Shown piece after piece: positions 41,899 through 53,249 of a stretch of DNA of 64,000 nucleotides. Positions within the stretch are counted from its first letter, which is position 1. The number at the start of each line of letters is the position of its first letter. The notes beneath the pieces were generated by a model that was not told the DNA's origin, did no database searches, and saw only the letters and a list, made by a program, of their open reading frames with translations. A program made the position numbers and the translations under genes. This DNA is from Tricholomella constricta (taxonomy: Eukaryota; Basidiomycota; Agaricomycetes; Agaricales; Lyophyllaceae): NCBI GenBank assembly GCA_013368375.1, contig JAACJP010000031.1, forward strand, positions 186,001-250,000. Direction: 5' to 3'.

Positions 41899-43261
41899 AT
41901 GAAAGCCCTTGTCACAGCTCCCGGAAACACTGCTATCGTCGCAGATGTCCCCATCCCAGAGCCTGGAGATAATGAGATCCGGTGAGATACAGAATTTTTG
42001 TCATTGGAGCTTTTGTTCTCAATACAGTGAACAGAATCAGCGTCCATTCAGTTGCTCTGAACCCCATCGATCCGCTCTACGTTGCCAATCCGCAGGACGC
42101 TCCAGGTCGTGTAGTGGGCAGCGATATCGCGGGCACTGTCGAGAAAGTCGGCAAGGACGTCACTCAGTGGAGCGTGGGCGATAGGGTGGCAGGATTCCTC
42201 CAGGGTGGTAAGTCTGTCCTTCTCGAGCACAACAGCTTATGGTAGCCAGATTTGAACCATGGGTCTATCATACAGCCACCTCCGTCAACCCGCGGCCTGG
42301 CGGATTCGCGGAATTCGCGATCCTAGAAGCTGATTTGGCCATCCGTATACCGTCTGCAGCAACCTTCGAAGAGGCTGCAACTTTGCCACTGTGCTCTTTG
42401 ACTGCCGCCCAGGTAAGGGTGACTGCTGTACTTTTTTGGGATGACTTCCAAAAGAAGATTCGCAGGCGCTCTTCATCCGCCTTGGTTTGCACGCGCCGTT
42501 TCCCCATACATGCGCCGAGGCTGAGCTGGGCGAGTCACCTGCGATCCTGATCTATTCGGCAGCTACGTCGGTGGGGCTACTTGCCGTGGAGCTCGCACGG
42601 GTCGCTCGCACCGCGTCCGGGAAGCCATACCGCATCTTTGCTACTGCAAGCGAGAAGCACCATCAGCGGCTCTTGGATAGTGGTGTGGATGCTGTCTTCG
42701 ACTATCGATCCCCCACTTGGCCCGAGGATGTTTACAAGGCGTCCGGCGGAATCTCTGCCGCCTTGGACTGTATCTCTGAAGACGAAAGTACGATGAAGAT
42801 TTCGCACACCTTCGGAGAGTCTGGTGGTACCGTAGCGGTGCTTCGCCAATCGGCGTGGCACCCTGAAGGCCATAAAGACAAAGTCAATGTAATTTACAGT
42901 GCAGTGTGGTCAGGCCTTGGCCACGAGATATTGTACAATGGTACGTAAAATCATTCTCCACATGTTTTCCACTGATAAACGCTCTAATTGTTTTCCATTA
43001 GGCGGAACAATCCCCCCATCTTCTTCGTGGAGAGCTTTCACTGTGGAATTCTTCAAATTCTTGTCTGCGGGTTCGCCTACCGATGCTTCGCGTTTCCCGA
43101 TCGAGCCTATACCACAGCGTGTCATGCCCGGGGGCCTTGAAGCTGTTGTTCCTGATGCGTTCCAACTCCTTGGTTCAGGGAAAGTCATCGAAAGACAACA
43201 TCAGGGATCGGAGCCGTGGCTGCAGCCAATTTCTGCAGAGAAATTGGTTTATTATGTTTAG
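41899..43261 (+). CDS. Medium-chain dehydrogenase/reductase, enoyl-reductase-like
   Basis: NADPH-dependent oxidoreductase with a GroES-like N-terminus and Rossmann C-terminus, of the group that includes trans-acting enoyl reductases of polyketide pathways. Exons 41899-41981, 42041-42207, 42276-42412, 42466-42940 and 43002-43261 join to 373 aa. Motifs: MKALVTAPGNTAIVADVPIP; VHSVALNPIDPLYVA; VGSDIAGTVEKVGKDVTQWS; VGDRVAGFLQG; GGFAEFAI; EAATLPLCSLTAAQALF; the cofactor-binding ILIYSAATSVGLLAVELAR; and CISEDESTM. No catalytic-zinc cysteine/histidine set is apparent. No polyketide synthase lies nearby, so a role in specialised metabolism is not supported by context. The first intron uses the distal of two AGs to keep frame. 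Confidence 0.9.
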
Positions 43262-43484
43262 TTTTGAAGTGATGCTGATTCGTCAAGCTCAGCGGGAGGT
43301 CATCTGGAGAAATGTGAATCAATGTAATACATACGTACTATCGAAGCTATTTAGTCGGTGTGCTACCGGACGGACGACGAAGGGGAGATAAGATTAGATA
43401 CATATGTGTGACTTTCATACTTCCATACCCATGCGGTCATGTTTTCGAATCAACTCCCACCGGACCATAATACCTTGAGCCATC

Positions 43485-45683
43485 ATGAGTCCCCAGTCTG
43501 CCCCCTACGGTACTTGGTCGTCTCCCATAACCGCTGAGGCGATCACCAAGGGCGTCAGTCAACCTTGTCTAATCGGTTCCATCCAATCTAATCTTTGTAT
43601 TCCAGGCCATTTCGTTCGCAGATGTCATTGTCGATCCTATCACATCGACTACCTATCACATCGAAGCCAGGCCATCTGAAGAGGGCAGAAACACCCTTAT
43701 CAATACCAAGACCGGACAGGAGTTGACTCCTGGAAAAGAGTGGAATGTCCGCACTGGGGTACACGAGTATGGAGGCGCGCCCGCCATCGTTTACAACGAT
43801 TTTGCGTTCTTCTCGCGCTTTAACGATGGAAGAGTATATCGAGTAAAGGAAGGCAGAGAGCCCGAGGCTGTCACTCCAGGTAAATTGTGTACTAGATGAT
43901 CTCTTTCCGATGTCGAGCTAACGGGTGGCACAGACAGCGACAAAGCCCACCGATTTGCAAACTTTGACGTCCACCCCAAACATACCCATCTCCTGGTCTC
44001 GGTCTTGGAAGACCATACTATCGACCAGCCTGCTGCTATCGTTAACAGTCTCTGCATCATCAATACCAACACCAAGACCGTTCACCCCCTCGTTTCGGGT
44101 GCGGACTTCTACGCCTCGCCCAAGTTTTCGCCAGATGGCACACGTCTTGCATGGCAGCAATGGTTCCACCCTGATATGCCTTGGGAGGGAGGTCAGATCC
44201 ACATCGGGGATATCATCATAGAATCCGACACTGTCACCGTGAAGAACACAGTTCACATCGCCGGAGAGACGAAGAAGATCAGCGCCGCGTTTCCCTCCTG
44301 GGCGAACAACGACACCCTCATCTTCACATCCGACGAGTCTGGCTATATCAACCCCTGGAAATACCAGAACGGCAAAGCCACCGCCCTGTTCCCCCAACCT
44401 GTCGAGCAGGAATTCGGCGTCCCCTTGTGGGTACTCCAATTCTTCCCATACGCCATCCTAGACAAAGCGGGTAAGTACGCGCTGTTCATCACAGTCAAAG
44501 ACGGTCGAAGCGGGCTGCACATCGTCGATCTCACCGGGGTATCGGCGCCTCAGGCCCTCGACGTCCCATACGTCGTAATAAATCACATCCGCTCCGTGTC
44601 CCGCGAGACCCACGAGGTCGTCTTCACCGGCGAGAAGGTCGACGAAGAGGCAAGCATCATCAAGTGCACGATCGCAGACCTTTCTTCTGGCTCCCCGACG
44701 TTCACTGTGCTCAAGCCTGCCTCAGTCCCACCCTTCTCGCGCGACTTCGTCTCGACCCCCCAGCCGATGACATTTAAGGCTGCCAATGGTGACCCCATCC
44801 ACGTTGTCTACTACGCGCCCCGGACCCCCGACTACTCGGGCTCCAGTATCGCCGGCGAGCGGCCACCTTGCGTGTTGCACGTCCATGGAGGACCGACCGG
44901 CCTTACAGTGCAAAGCCTGAACTGGAAGGTCCAATACTTCACCTCGCGTGGATGGGCATGGCAAGTGTTCTCTTTAACTCTCGACGTTGGCGTGGCTGGC
45001 TGACGGCGAGATGAGCCAGGCTGGACGTGAACTACGGGGGATCTTCAGGGTACGGCCGCGACTACATCCAACGCCTCGTCGGCAATTGGGGTGTCGTCGA
45101 CGTCGAGGACTGCATCCAGGCTGCGCGGATCATCTCGAGCGCGCCGTACAACCTCGTTGACCCCAAGCGCGTTGTGATCCGGGGCGGGTCCGCGGGCGGA
45201 TACACGGTCCTGGCAGCGTTGGCCAACGCGCCCGACGTAACGGCCTTTGCCGCTGGCACGTCTTCGTACGGCGTCTCGGATCTCAACCCGCTCGTAGAGC
45301 ATACCCACAAGTTCGAATCGCGCTACTTGGAGAAACTTGTTGGAGGGACGTCCAAGGAAGTTCCGGAGGTTTACAAGGACAGGTCGCCGTTGAACCACGC
45401 GGATAGAATCGTAGCCCCGCTGTTGGTGAGACAGTTTTTGTACTTGCAATTTCTACGACGAGTCGTGCTCATATGTGGAAAGATTTTGCAAGGGGAGATT
45501 GATAGAGTGGTGCCGAAAGAACAGGCGGAGCTCATCTACGATGGCGTCAAGTCTCGTGGTGGGATTATTGAGTACAAGCTGTATCTTGGAGAAGGGCATG
45601 GCTGGCGTCAGGAGAAGAATATCAGGGACGCACTGGAGCGGGAACTGCAGTTCTACGAAGGTGTCCTTGGACTGAAGAACTGA
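43485..45683 (+). CDS. S9 prolyl-oligopeptidase-like serine hydrolase (dipeptidyl/acylaminoacyl-peptidase type)
   Basis: A beta-propeller N-terminal half is followed by an alpha/beta-hydrolase catalytic domain. Exon 1 (43485-43553) starts MSPQSAPYGTWSSPITAEAI; exon 2 is 43606-43879; exon 3 is 43934-44960. Propeller features include VRTGVHEYGG, ASPKFSPDGTRLAWQQW and FPSWANNDTLIFTSDESG. The catalytic half has VLHVHGGPTG (oxyanion), LDVNYGGSSGYGRDY, VIRGGSAGGYTVLAAL (nucleophile Ser), GEIDRVVPKEQAELI (Asp) and LGEGHGW (His). Between exons 3 and 4 the only in-frame join is a GC-AG intron (44961-45019), restoring GWAWLDVNY. A further intron near 45427-45482 restores LLILQGEIDRVVP. No signal peptide, so cytosolic. 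Complete triad. Confidence 0.93.
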
Positions 45684-45789
45684 TCAAACGTAGGAATGTC
45701 ATTATGCAGTCACTTCGAGTTAGGATACTGTCGATAATAGAGCGGTGGAAATGCAAGAAAAGAAAGTATCTCAAAATCTGACCCAGCAA

Positions 45790-47018
45790 TTATACAATGC
45801 CTGGCTGCTCTGCTGAAAGCGCATTCGTTGCAGCGGCCATTAAGGCTTGTTCAATCTGGTTGATGTCCTCCTGTAGCGGGGTTAGATTTCCGCGTGGACG
45901 GAGCCGTGAACCTGGACGTACTGGGGTGAAATGAGTCTCTTGAAGCTTGAGGAAACCAGTTTGGTCTGGGCCCTCCTCATCCAGCTCAGCCACGTCTTCG
46001 CCTTCCGCATCCATGTCTTCAATCGCCAGCTGCACCGCCATTTGCACTGTACTTTCGAGAACTGAAGCTCATGAATAATTGATCGCGGATCGTGGCATGA
46101 ACGAAAGTACCGCGTGTCGAAGGGTCGTCCCCAGCGTTGTCTGAAATGTCCGAGTGTTGAATGGCAATTGATATTGAATCTGGACGTTGTTACACACCTT
46201 CCTCGGGCACTTCAGGATGTTGGTCATTGGCCTCAATGTCTCCCGGGATAGATTCGTTCTCTGTCATTTTGGGTGAGCACTGGTCATAAGGGGGAGAGGA
46301 GATCGCCCACCTTTGTTGGAACTCGCGAGAGACGATTCGACTCGTGAGATGCCGCCATCCTCCTCCACCTCCTCCTCTAGCTCCATCTCAACGTCACCCT
46401 CCGCGTCTTCCTCCCCGAGGTCTTCATTCTGTGCCTTTTCCTTCCCTTTCGATTCGCGCACCTGCCTCGTGGGTAGCACGACACCATCGAAAATTTCTCG
46501 TCGTGCATCAGCAGGTGGAGAGGGCGGAGCGGCGGCGGCCTTCTTTTTCGGCCCACGCTTGGTGGTGCTCTTCGGTGGACGTCCTCTGCGCTTGTGCTCT
46601 ACTTTGGTGTTGGGGCTAGCAGCGGCAATGCTCGTTACTCCTCGCGCTGTCCGGCGAGAAAGCCCTGGGCCAGGATCCGATCTCCTTGTCCGTTTGTGCC
46701 GCGTATCATAATCTGACACCACTGTGCCCAATTTCCGCTTCGACGGGGACACTGCTGGGGAGGCTGGCGCACTTTTGTCTGCGTTTTTAGGCAAGATCTG
46801 AGCTAGTTCGGAGAGGGCTTTTTCAGCTGAATAGAGAAGGCCAATTAACAAGAAGATTTGAACTGTTTTTTTGAACATAACGCACGGCCTTGCTGTTCCA
46901 CTTTGGTTAGAAAACGGATCATCACGTCTTTTGTCGCCATTATCTTTGGGAACCCCAAGTCGCGACATAAAGTGCGGAGCGTCCCTGCTTTTAGTGAGTC
47001 CCAAGGAAACTCAACCAT
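45790..47018 (-). CDS. SAP-like / AT-hook nuclear protein
   Basis: The ATG at 47018 gives MVEFPWDSLKAGTLRTLCRD followed by LGFPKIMATKDVMIRFLTKV, a helix-turn-helix of SAP/SAP-like type that usually binds DNA. After an intron, exon 2 carries basic patches and an AT-hook (KRRGRPPKSTTKRGPKKK). An acidic run (EEDAEGDVEMELEEEVEED) follows. Downstream exons join in frame as NKENESIPGDIEAN...EVPEE, DNAGDDPSTR, then VQMAVQLAIEDMDAEGEDVA to TAA near 45790. The last exon ends in a helical segment DINQIEQALMAAATNALSAE. Probably chromatin-associated; exact role unknown. Confidence 0.72.
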
Positions 47019-48326
47019 GTTCGGAATTTGAGGGGGTTCGTCAAAATTGGAAGCAGTAAGGTATGGGAAACAACAAGCTAGATCCAGACTGAGATAAAGC
47101 CGGAAGCCGAAGACGCCCATCACTGCGACTCTTGACATCCTGCGTCCTCGAGGTGCTTTGAAGTGACCTGTCTCTGCCACCTAAAGTAACTCCCCAGCTT
47201 GCGCGATGAGAGGAACAACTTACTATTTAATGGTCATGGCTCCTTGGACTCACTGACAAATGTGCGGACCCTCCGTTGTCCATGTCGTTTATATATCGCT
47301 GCTATTTCAGCCTGGTGAGCTCGGTCTAGTTATCCCCATCGTCTGAAGGACACTGGCATAGGCATATTTACTCTACGTCTTCCAAGTCCTGGTCGCACGT
47401 CCTCGATATAGTCTGATGGCGTCATGACTTACCATGACCGGATTGGCTTTGCTCAAGGCTCAACAACCCAAGAAAAGTCTTCTGGGTTCAGCGTCGGTGT
47501 ATATTATTTGCTGCACACTACGAAGGGCTTGGGGAAGACTTGTCCCCGCGACGTTGATGAGATACCCGAATCAGACTGTCAACAGGACTTTGCTCAACCC
47601 TTTATCATGCACCCCAGTTAGCAGCTCATCAGCCGTAATTTTTCAATGATGACAGAATAATCTGGAAGCATCCTCGTCCTTGATGGCAATTGCGCCCAGC
47701 TTGATTGGACTGTTGCCACCGAGAGCTCCACAACCTGTGTCCAGACTCCGAGGAGAGGACTTCACTGGAATTCTTAGCTGTTTTGTTGACGAAGCTAGAT
47801 AGTCTCTCCTAGACAGACACCATCAGTCGTTCCTCCATTCTGTAGATCCTAGAGGCTTAAACAAGGATGCCGGAATCGGCCCGTTATGGCTGAAGAAATA
47901 TCGGCGCATCAGTAGTCCAGCTTCGTACGCTCCGAGATTAACCATGAGCCATACGCCGGACACAAGCACTGACACATATACGCTGAATATACGCTAGCAG
48001 CGTATATGTGTTGTGGACTCTTGCGCAGTTTTGATGGGCCGGATGGATGGATCATTGGATGTATTGAGATCGAACGAGTCACGATTTTTCTAGAAATCGA
48101 GTGAACCTGAGCGAGAGAAACACACAAGAAGTCCATTTTCGTTGCGCTCTATGGCAGAATATTTATCCTTTACATGACTGGTGTGCAATTGCAGGCAGAG
48201 AAACAAGGAGCACCGTTTTGGTTGAACTCGGAAACTTCCAGTCACGGGGTGTCGTTGTCAGTAGCCGGTGATGGCCACACAACGCGGCGGCCATGATTGC
48301 AGAGCTACTACCCTTGTAACATCCCA
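47019..48326. other. Spacer with a strong hairpin; no gene recognised
   Basis: Short ORFs only. A 14-bp-stem inverted repeat lies at 47972-48011. The right end is the promoter of the CDK gene. Confidence 0.45.
47972..48011. repeat. Inverted repeat / hairpin
   Basis: CACATATACGCTG (47973-47985) and its exact complement (47998-48010) flank a 12-nt loop. An extra A-T pair outside makes a 14-bp stem. It could be a small structured RNA element, a palindromic protein site or a transposon scar. Confidence 0.7.
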
Positions 48327-49753
48327 ATGTCCTCGTCCCAGACTCCAAACTCAAAGTTCATTCAGGTATTGAACTCATTCAATCTGGTCGTTCCAAATTA
48401 ACGTTTCTCGCAACAGCTCGAGAGGCTAGGTATGGTCAGAAACGCGCTCTTGTACTGCAGATGCTCACCAGAATCATCAGGCGAAGGGACCTATGCCACC
48501 GTATTCAAGGTGTGTATGTCGGGAGCTGCGTGACTAGATCGACTCAACGTTGAATTTAGGGACGATCAAGGACTACCAATGAGATCGTTGCCCTGAAGGA
48601 GATCAACCTCGATGCCGAGGAAGGGACCCCATCGACCGCCATCCGTGAAGTGTCGCTCATGAAGGAGCTTAAACATGTCAATATTGTCCGGTTGCATGAC
48701 GTAATGCACACTGAAGCTAAGCTCACCCTCGTATTCGAGTACTGTGAACAAGATCTCAAGAAATACATGGACTCGCACGGTGATCGTGGCGCACTCGATC
48801 CGGTCACCGTCAGGAGTTTCATGTATCAACTCCTCAAGGGGACCGCCTTCTGCCACGATAATCAAATCCTTCACCGTGACCTCAAGCCCCAGAATTTGTT
48901 GATCAACAGGAAGGGAGAGCTCAAGGTCGGAGATTTTGGATTAGCGCGCGCCTTCGGGGTTCCTGTGAATACTTTCTCCAACGAGGTGAGTCATAATCAT
49001 GATATAACCTCCGCGTCTACCGATACACACTGCTGTTCTAGGTTGTCACACTCTGGTACCGAGCACCGGATGTCCTAATGGGCTCTCGAACTTATAGCAC
49101 CTCCATCGACATGTGGTCTTGCGGATGTATCTTTGCAGAAATGATCTCTGGAACGCCACTCTTCCGAGGTCGAGATAATCAAGACCAACTGCTGCACATT
49201 ATGAGAATTATCGGGACCCCTACTGATGCGCAGTTCCAGAAGATGGCAAAGGATTCGGTAAGTTCACTTCAGTACACCTGTGTACATCAAGCCTAACACA
49301 TTCGTATCAAAGCCCGAACTTCAACTCAAGCAGTTCCAACGCTATCCCAAAATGCCCCTTCAACAGGTCCTTCCGAAGGCCTCCCGCGAAGGTACGTCCG
49401 CAGACTCCTCCCTACCTCAGTTACTAACGCGGACGACGCAAGCCATCGATCTGCTCGAGCTTCTCATCAAGTTTGACCCACTCGAACGCATCTCAGCGCA
49501 CGAGGCTCTCGCCCACCCTTACTTCACGAACCCGAACTCGGCTCCTTATGGTGCGCCGCCTGGCGCCATGCCTCCGCCTGCCTTCAACTTCCCCCACACC
49601 CACCCTGGCCAAGCACTCATGCCCCCACAAGCCGCACCCCAGAACATGTACCCCATGATGCCGCCCCAGCAGCCTATCATGAGCATGCACCAACCCGGGC
49701 GTCCGATGTACCCGGGACAGCAGACTTATGGTGCATATGGGGCTCCTCGATGA
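48327..49753 (+). CDS. PHO85: Cyclin-dependent kinase, PHO85/CDK5 type
   Basis: Ser/Thr kinase partnered by Pcl-type cyclins in nutrient and polarity signalling. Small 5' exons join as [28 protein letters not shown], then [20 protein letters not shown]. The cyclin-binding helix is the exact PSTAIRE. Further motifs: [93 protein letters not shown] and [11 protein letters not shown]. Catalytic Lys, HRD and DFG are all present. The C-terminal ~70 residues are P/M/G/Q-rich, a tail absent from yeast Pho85. In Ustilago-type fungi this orthologue is called Cdk5. TGA is at 49751-49753. Confidence 0.94.
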
Positions 49754-50642
49754 TAATCCTTTTCTATATACCTTCTCTTTCCTCTCTGTCGTCGCTTTCA
49801 ATTTGTCTGCTTGTTATCGTTTCTCCGGGCTTACTGTACTTGTTGTTGTTGCTGTGTTGTAGTGAATGCAATTTAGGATCAAAACGAGAGTTTGAGGTTC
49901 GCATCACTTTTCATCAGAAAAGTTGGGGATCGGAAAGGTTGATGACAGTGCGCAACTGGCTCTACGATGCATTCCATCATTCCGTGCTGCTCCAGCCCCA
50001 GTCGTGTATGCGGTGTACTTATTCCTTGCAATTGGATAGTCCACCGGTCTCGCCTGCCAACGAGCTCCGAGAAAATTCCTCGAACATATGCTACGCCTCC
50101 TCGCGTAGACGTTCAGGGCGGAGCTTCCATTTGCTGTAGATCGAGACGGAAGTCATGTGTGCCACAGGTGCCGTTTTGTATGGGGTTGAGAAAGACGGTT
50201 GATGTGCACTGGCCATGGGATTATGTAGAAGTTCAAAACTGGAGAGGTCAGATGATCGGGCTTCAACTTGAAATACCTTACACGCATTGCAAGTAACGCC
50301 CTACATGCCCTTCGAAGGGAGCTGAACGCGTTTGACGTAGCTTGGCAGGCCACTTTCGGTGATACAGGTATATTTTGAGATTAATTTCGAAAGCAAGACC
50401 AAAGTTACTGGATCCCAGAGTCCCAGGCTGAAGCGGCTTGCCATGTTCGCCACCACAAGTGCATATAAGTAGATTGTAGAATAAGTAGCTCGTCAACCGC
50501 GAGGGGAACACCGCAGCAACGGGGTATCAGCTCTATAAACGTGAGATGAGATCCAACCCTTTAGGAAACGTAGCAGATCCAGGCTCCTCCTCTCCTCCTC
50601 CTCCTCCTCCGTATCTCCAATCCACCATTTATCATGTACGCA
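49754..50642. other. Spacer between convergent CDK and AUR1 genes
   Basis: 3' ends of two convergent genes. It contains the second copy of the dispersed 28-bp repeat (50108-50135) and a CTCCTC-rich run near 50583-50612. Confidence 0.5.
50108..50135 (+). repeat. Dispersed 28-bp repeat, copy 2
   Basis: Identical to 21204-21231, with weaker similarity upstream. Confidence 0.6.
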
Positions 50643-52022
50643 TCATCTCCTTGCCTCGTCTCCATCTCTGCTGCGATCACGATCGCCGCCTCGATTCGGG
50701 GGGATAGTAAACGCCGAGGCAACGGGGCTCCATCCGTCCTCTGCGCTGCGCTCCTCGCCCCGAATCAAACTGGCGATGCTCGCGGTATGCCGATGACTCT
50801 TCTTTCCCTGCCCATTCCGCGCGCCTTCCCTAGGGACCGGTACAGCTGCCGCGGCGGGTACAGCGCCCGGGTTGGGCGAGCGGTACGTGATATCCATTTC
50901 CTCCTCATCCGAGCTGGGTTCGCTCAGATCAAAGGCAGCGGCGTCCATGGCTGTGCGGCTCGTGGGGTTCTCGAGGTCGTAGATCTCGTACTTTGATCTT
51001 TGGGAGCGAGAGTTGACGCCGCTGGGAGGAGCGAGTGCGCCCTCGCCGCGGAGATCGTCGGGGAGGAATAGATAGAAGAAGGCGATGGCGAGGCAGGCGC
51101 CACCGACGACATCGATGAGGTAGTGATGCGTGAGGTACATGGTCGCCCAATAGAGGACGCCTGCGTAGATCCAGACATAGCGGGTGGTTTGCGGGAAGAA
51201 ATGTGCCAGGAAGAGGGCTTCGATCGTGGCGCAGGCAGCATGGAGTGAGGGGAAGGCACCGAAGACGACGGGGGCGTTGGAGAAGCCGACGGTGTAGGTG
51301 TGGGAACGGAGAAGGGCGTCGATACGCGCCAGGCCTCCTGGGGATCCTTTCATCGTGTAGTTTGCGGGCGTTAGGCCGTGGATGAGCTCGTACCACGGAG
51401 CGGAGCACGGGAAGAATATCTGGATAATGACTCCGCAGAGGTTTAAGTAGCCGAAGGTGCGGGCCCAGAGGTGAAGCGATTCTTTGGATCTGAAGAGCCA
51501 GAGAAAAGCGGCAACGAAGAAAGGGATCACAAAATGCCCAACGCCATAAGGTAGCCACGCAATGATATCGAGAATAGGGTGCGTAAACCTGGTGAGGATA
51601 TCCGAGATGTTGGCCCCGTACAACACAGACTCGAGAGTGGGAAGAAGCGATACAGAGATGTCAGGGCGCCATGACGTCGGAATGAACCGTGAGGTATAAT
51701 ATGTGATGAGCCACATGAAGATGGGTGTTGCGGGCAGGAAGAACTGGGAAGTGAATGGTACAAGGAGCGCTAACGTCCACAACGCCGGTATCACGAGTTT
51801 GAGAGGAAAGCCGGGTTCTTTCATGAGAATTAACCAAAAGGTAGCATTGGCTATGTGGAATAGGTGGATGCTGTCTGATAGTGTGAAGTGGTGCTTCCGC
51901 AATCGATTCAAGGTCACGGTCGGCGAAAATGACTTGTCGAGACGACCAACTCCAGCCATGAGTGCCTGTACAACATTATTCACTGTTCGTGATAAGCCGC
52001 TCTTTTGGCGAACAACAGACAT
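50643..52022 (-). CDS. AUR1: Inositol phosphorylceramide synthase catalytic subunit
   Basis: This enzyme transfers phosphoinositol from phosphatidylinositol to ceramide in the Golgi; it is the target of aureobasidin A. A single open frame of 459 aa without introns, unusual in this intron-rich window, starts MSVVRQKSGLSRTVNN. Multiple membrane segments are visible (e.g. IFMWLITYYTSRFIPTSW, IPFFVAAFLWLF, YVWIYAGVLYWATMYL). The PAP2-like catalytic motifs are FGAFPSLHAACATIEALFLA and YLTHHYLIDVVGG. PCSAPWYELIHGLTPANYTM is typical of the Aur1 lumenal loop. The C-terminus is a long cytosolic S/R/E-rich tail. It is divergent from the methyltransferase gene. Confidence 0.95.
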   Translation of the reverse strand: MSVVRQKSGLSRTVNNVVQALMAGVGRLDKSFSPTVTLNRLRKHHFTLSDSIHLFHIANATFWLILMKEPGFPLKLVIPALWTLALLVPFTSQFFLPATPIFMWLITYYTSRFIPTSWRPDISVSLLPTLESVLYGANISDILTRFTHPILDIIAWLPYGVGHFVIPFFVAAFLWLFRSKESLHLWARTFGYLNLCGVIIQIFFPCSAPWYELIHGLTPANYTMKGSPGGLARIDALLRSHTYTVGFSNAPVVFGAFPSLHAACATIEALFLAHFFPQTTRYVWIYAGVLYWATMYLTHHYLIDVVGGACLAIAFFYLFLPDDLRGEGALAPPSGVNSRSQRSKYEIYDLENPTSRTAMDAAAFDLSEPSSDEEEMDITYRSPNPGAVPAAAAVPVPREGARNGQGKKSHRHTASIASLIRGEERSAEDGWSPVASAFTIPPNRGGDRDRSRDGDEARR

Positions 52023-52388
52023 CTGGAAGGGTAATGCGGTCCTCAGTACAGCAAAGAGCTAGACTTGGTTTCAACGTACCGTTGATATTATGACCTGGCC
52101 ACGCTTCTACACGAAAACACCTGTAGATTTCGTATCTAACACCTAAATATCCACACTAGAGCGACCAGGACAGGCGCTGGACCTAAGAAAAGGGGAAGAA
52201 AGTAAGCTGCGGGCGTTGACACAGGGAATGAAATCTGAACCGATACCAACCGCGATGTTTTTCACGTGGCCATGACAAATCAAGCTAAAAATATGTTTAG
52301 CTTCCTCCTTGCTCCGATCTTCGCGAGTGCACTGTGCCTGCACGGGTCCTCACAGGATCGCCCTGCTTGATTGTTCATCTCTTTCACC
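52023..52388. other. Shared promoter region, AUR1 / methyltransferase
   Basis: 366 bp between divergent start codons; no separate gene seen. Confidence 0.5.
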
Positions 52389-53249
52389 ATGAAGCTCTCT
52401 GCGGCATTCAGCATCCTACTGGACCTTCGTTTCGCCGTCCATGAGGCTTTTTTACCCACAATCCTTGTGATTATCCGTTCTCCCTCGTTGCTACTTGAAC
52501 CAAGTGCAATTTCGCGCTTGTTTATGGCGAAACTCTGGGTAACTTTCGGAGATGGAGTGGACGAGAACTCTCGGCCTGTAAAGGAGCATCTTATCACTCC
52601 GAATGCCTATGGAGTCGTACTGGACATTGGAGCAGGTAACGCGCGTTCGCGCCCATTGTTATGCCATAAATTCAATGCAATTCTAGGGCACGGACACTGT
52701 GTTAGTTACCTGGATAAAACCCGCGTAACGAGATACGTCGCGTTAGAACCCAATGCACTTATGCATCAACACATACGTGCGGTGGCCAATGAAGCTGGAT
52801 TCAATGAGTCCGACGGGACACTACTACTACTCACTTGTGGCGCGGAAGATGCTGCCTCCATTGTCTCATCCATCGCCGGGGATACTAACCAACAACCCGT
52901 TGACACGCTCATCTCCATCCTGACCCTGTGCACGGTCCCGACCCCTGAGCGTACGCTCGCCTCTATTGTTGGAAATGTTTTAAAACCTGGAGGGCAACTG
53001 TTGTTCTACGAACACGTATTGAGCCCAAAGACCGATGTTGCGTGGTGGCAGAGGTTTTGGACGCCCGTTTGGTCTCTAGCCTTTGACGGGTGCAAGTTGG
53101 ATCGCCCGACTCACCTCTGGATTGAAGAATTGACCGATGATCAGAGCGAGAGCTTCTGGAGCGAACAGGCGACGTGGGGCAAGGATGGAGAGCCTGAGGA
53201 TAACTTGTTCTGGCATCGGGTCGGGCGAATGGTGAAGCGCGCATCGTGA
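52389..53249 (+). CDS. Class I SAM-dependent methyltransferase (METTL7-like)
   Basis: The ATG at 52389 was chosen over upstream non-ATG codons; it gives MKLSAAFSILLDLRFAVHEA, a hydrophobic N-terminus that may anchor the protein to membranes. The SAM-binding motif is split by an intron (52636-52686): GVVLDIGAG joins HGHCVSYL. Later blocks are RYVALEPNALMHQHIR (acidic residue for ribose), DTLISILTLCTVPTPERTLA and VLKPGGQLLFYEHV. These match the METTL7-type family that methylates thiols or acts at lipid droplets in animals. WWQRFWTPVWSLAFDGCKLD is also typical. The fungal substrate is unknown. Reading through the intron keeps the frame open, so the exact splice is inferred from motif fit. Confidence 0.85.
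   Translation: MKLSAAFSILLDLRFAVHEAFLPTILVIIRSPSLLLEPSAISRLFMAKLWVTFGDGVDENSRPVKEHLITPNAYGVVLDIGAGNARSRPLLCHKFNAILGHGHCVSYLDKTRVTRYVALEPNALMHQHIRAVANEAGFNESDGTLLLLTCGAEDAASIVSSIAGDTNQQPVDTLISILTLCTVPTPERTLASIVGNVLKPGGQLLFYEHVLSPKTDVAWWQRFWTPVWSLAFDGCKLDRPTHLWIEELTDDQSESFWSEQATWGKDGEPEDNLFWHRVGRMVKRAS

Noticed and set aside
41899..43261. Possible polyketide cluster from the enoyl-reductase-like gene
   Set aside because: No synthase, transporter or regulator of a cluster lies nearby; the enzyme family is broad.
50924..51558. Two minus-strand ORFs (111 and 209 codons) within AUR1
   Set aside because: Alternate frames of the AUR1 coding sequence.
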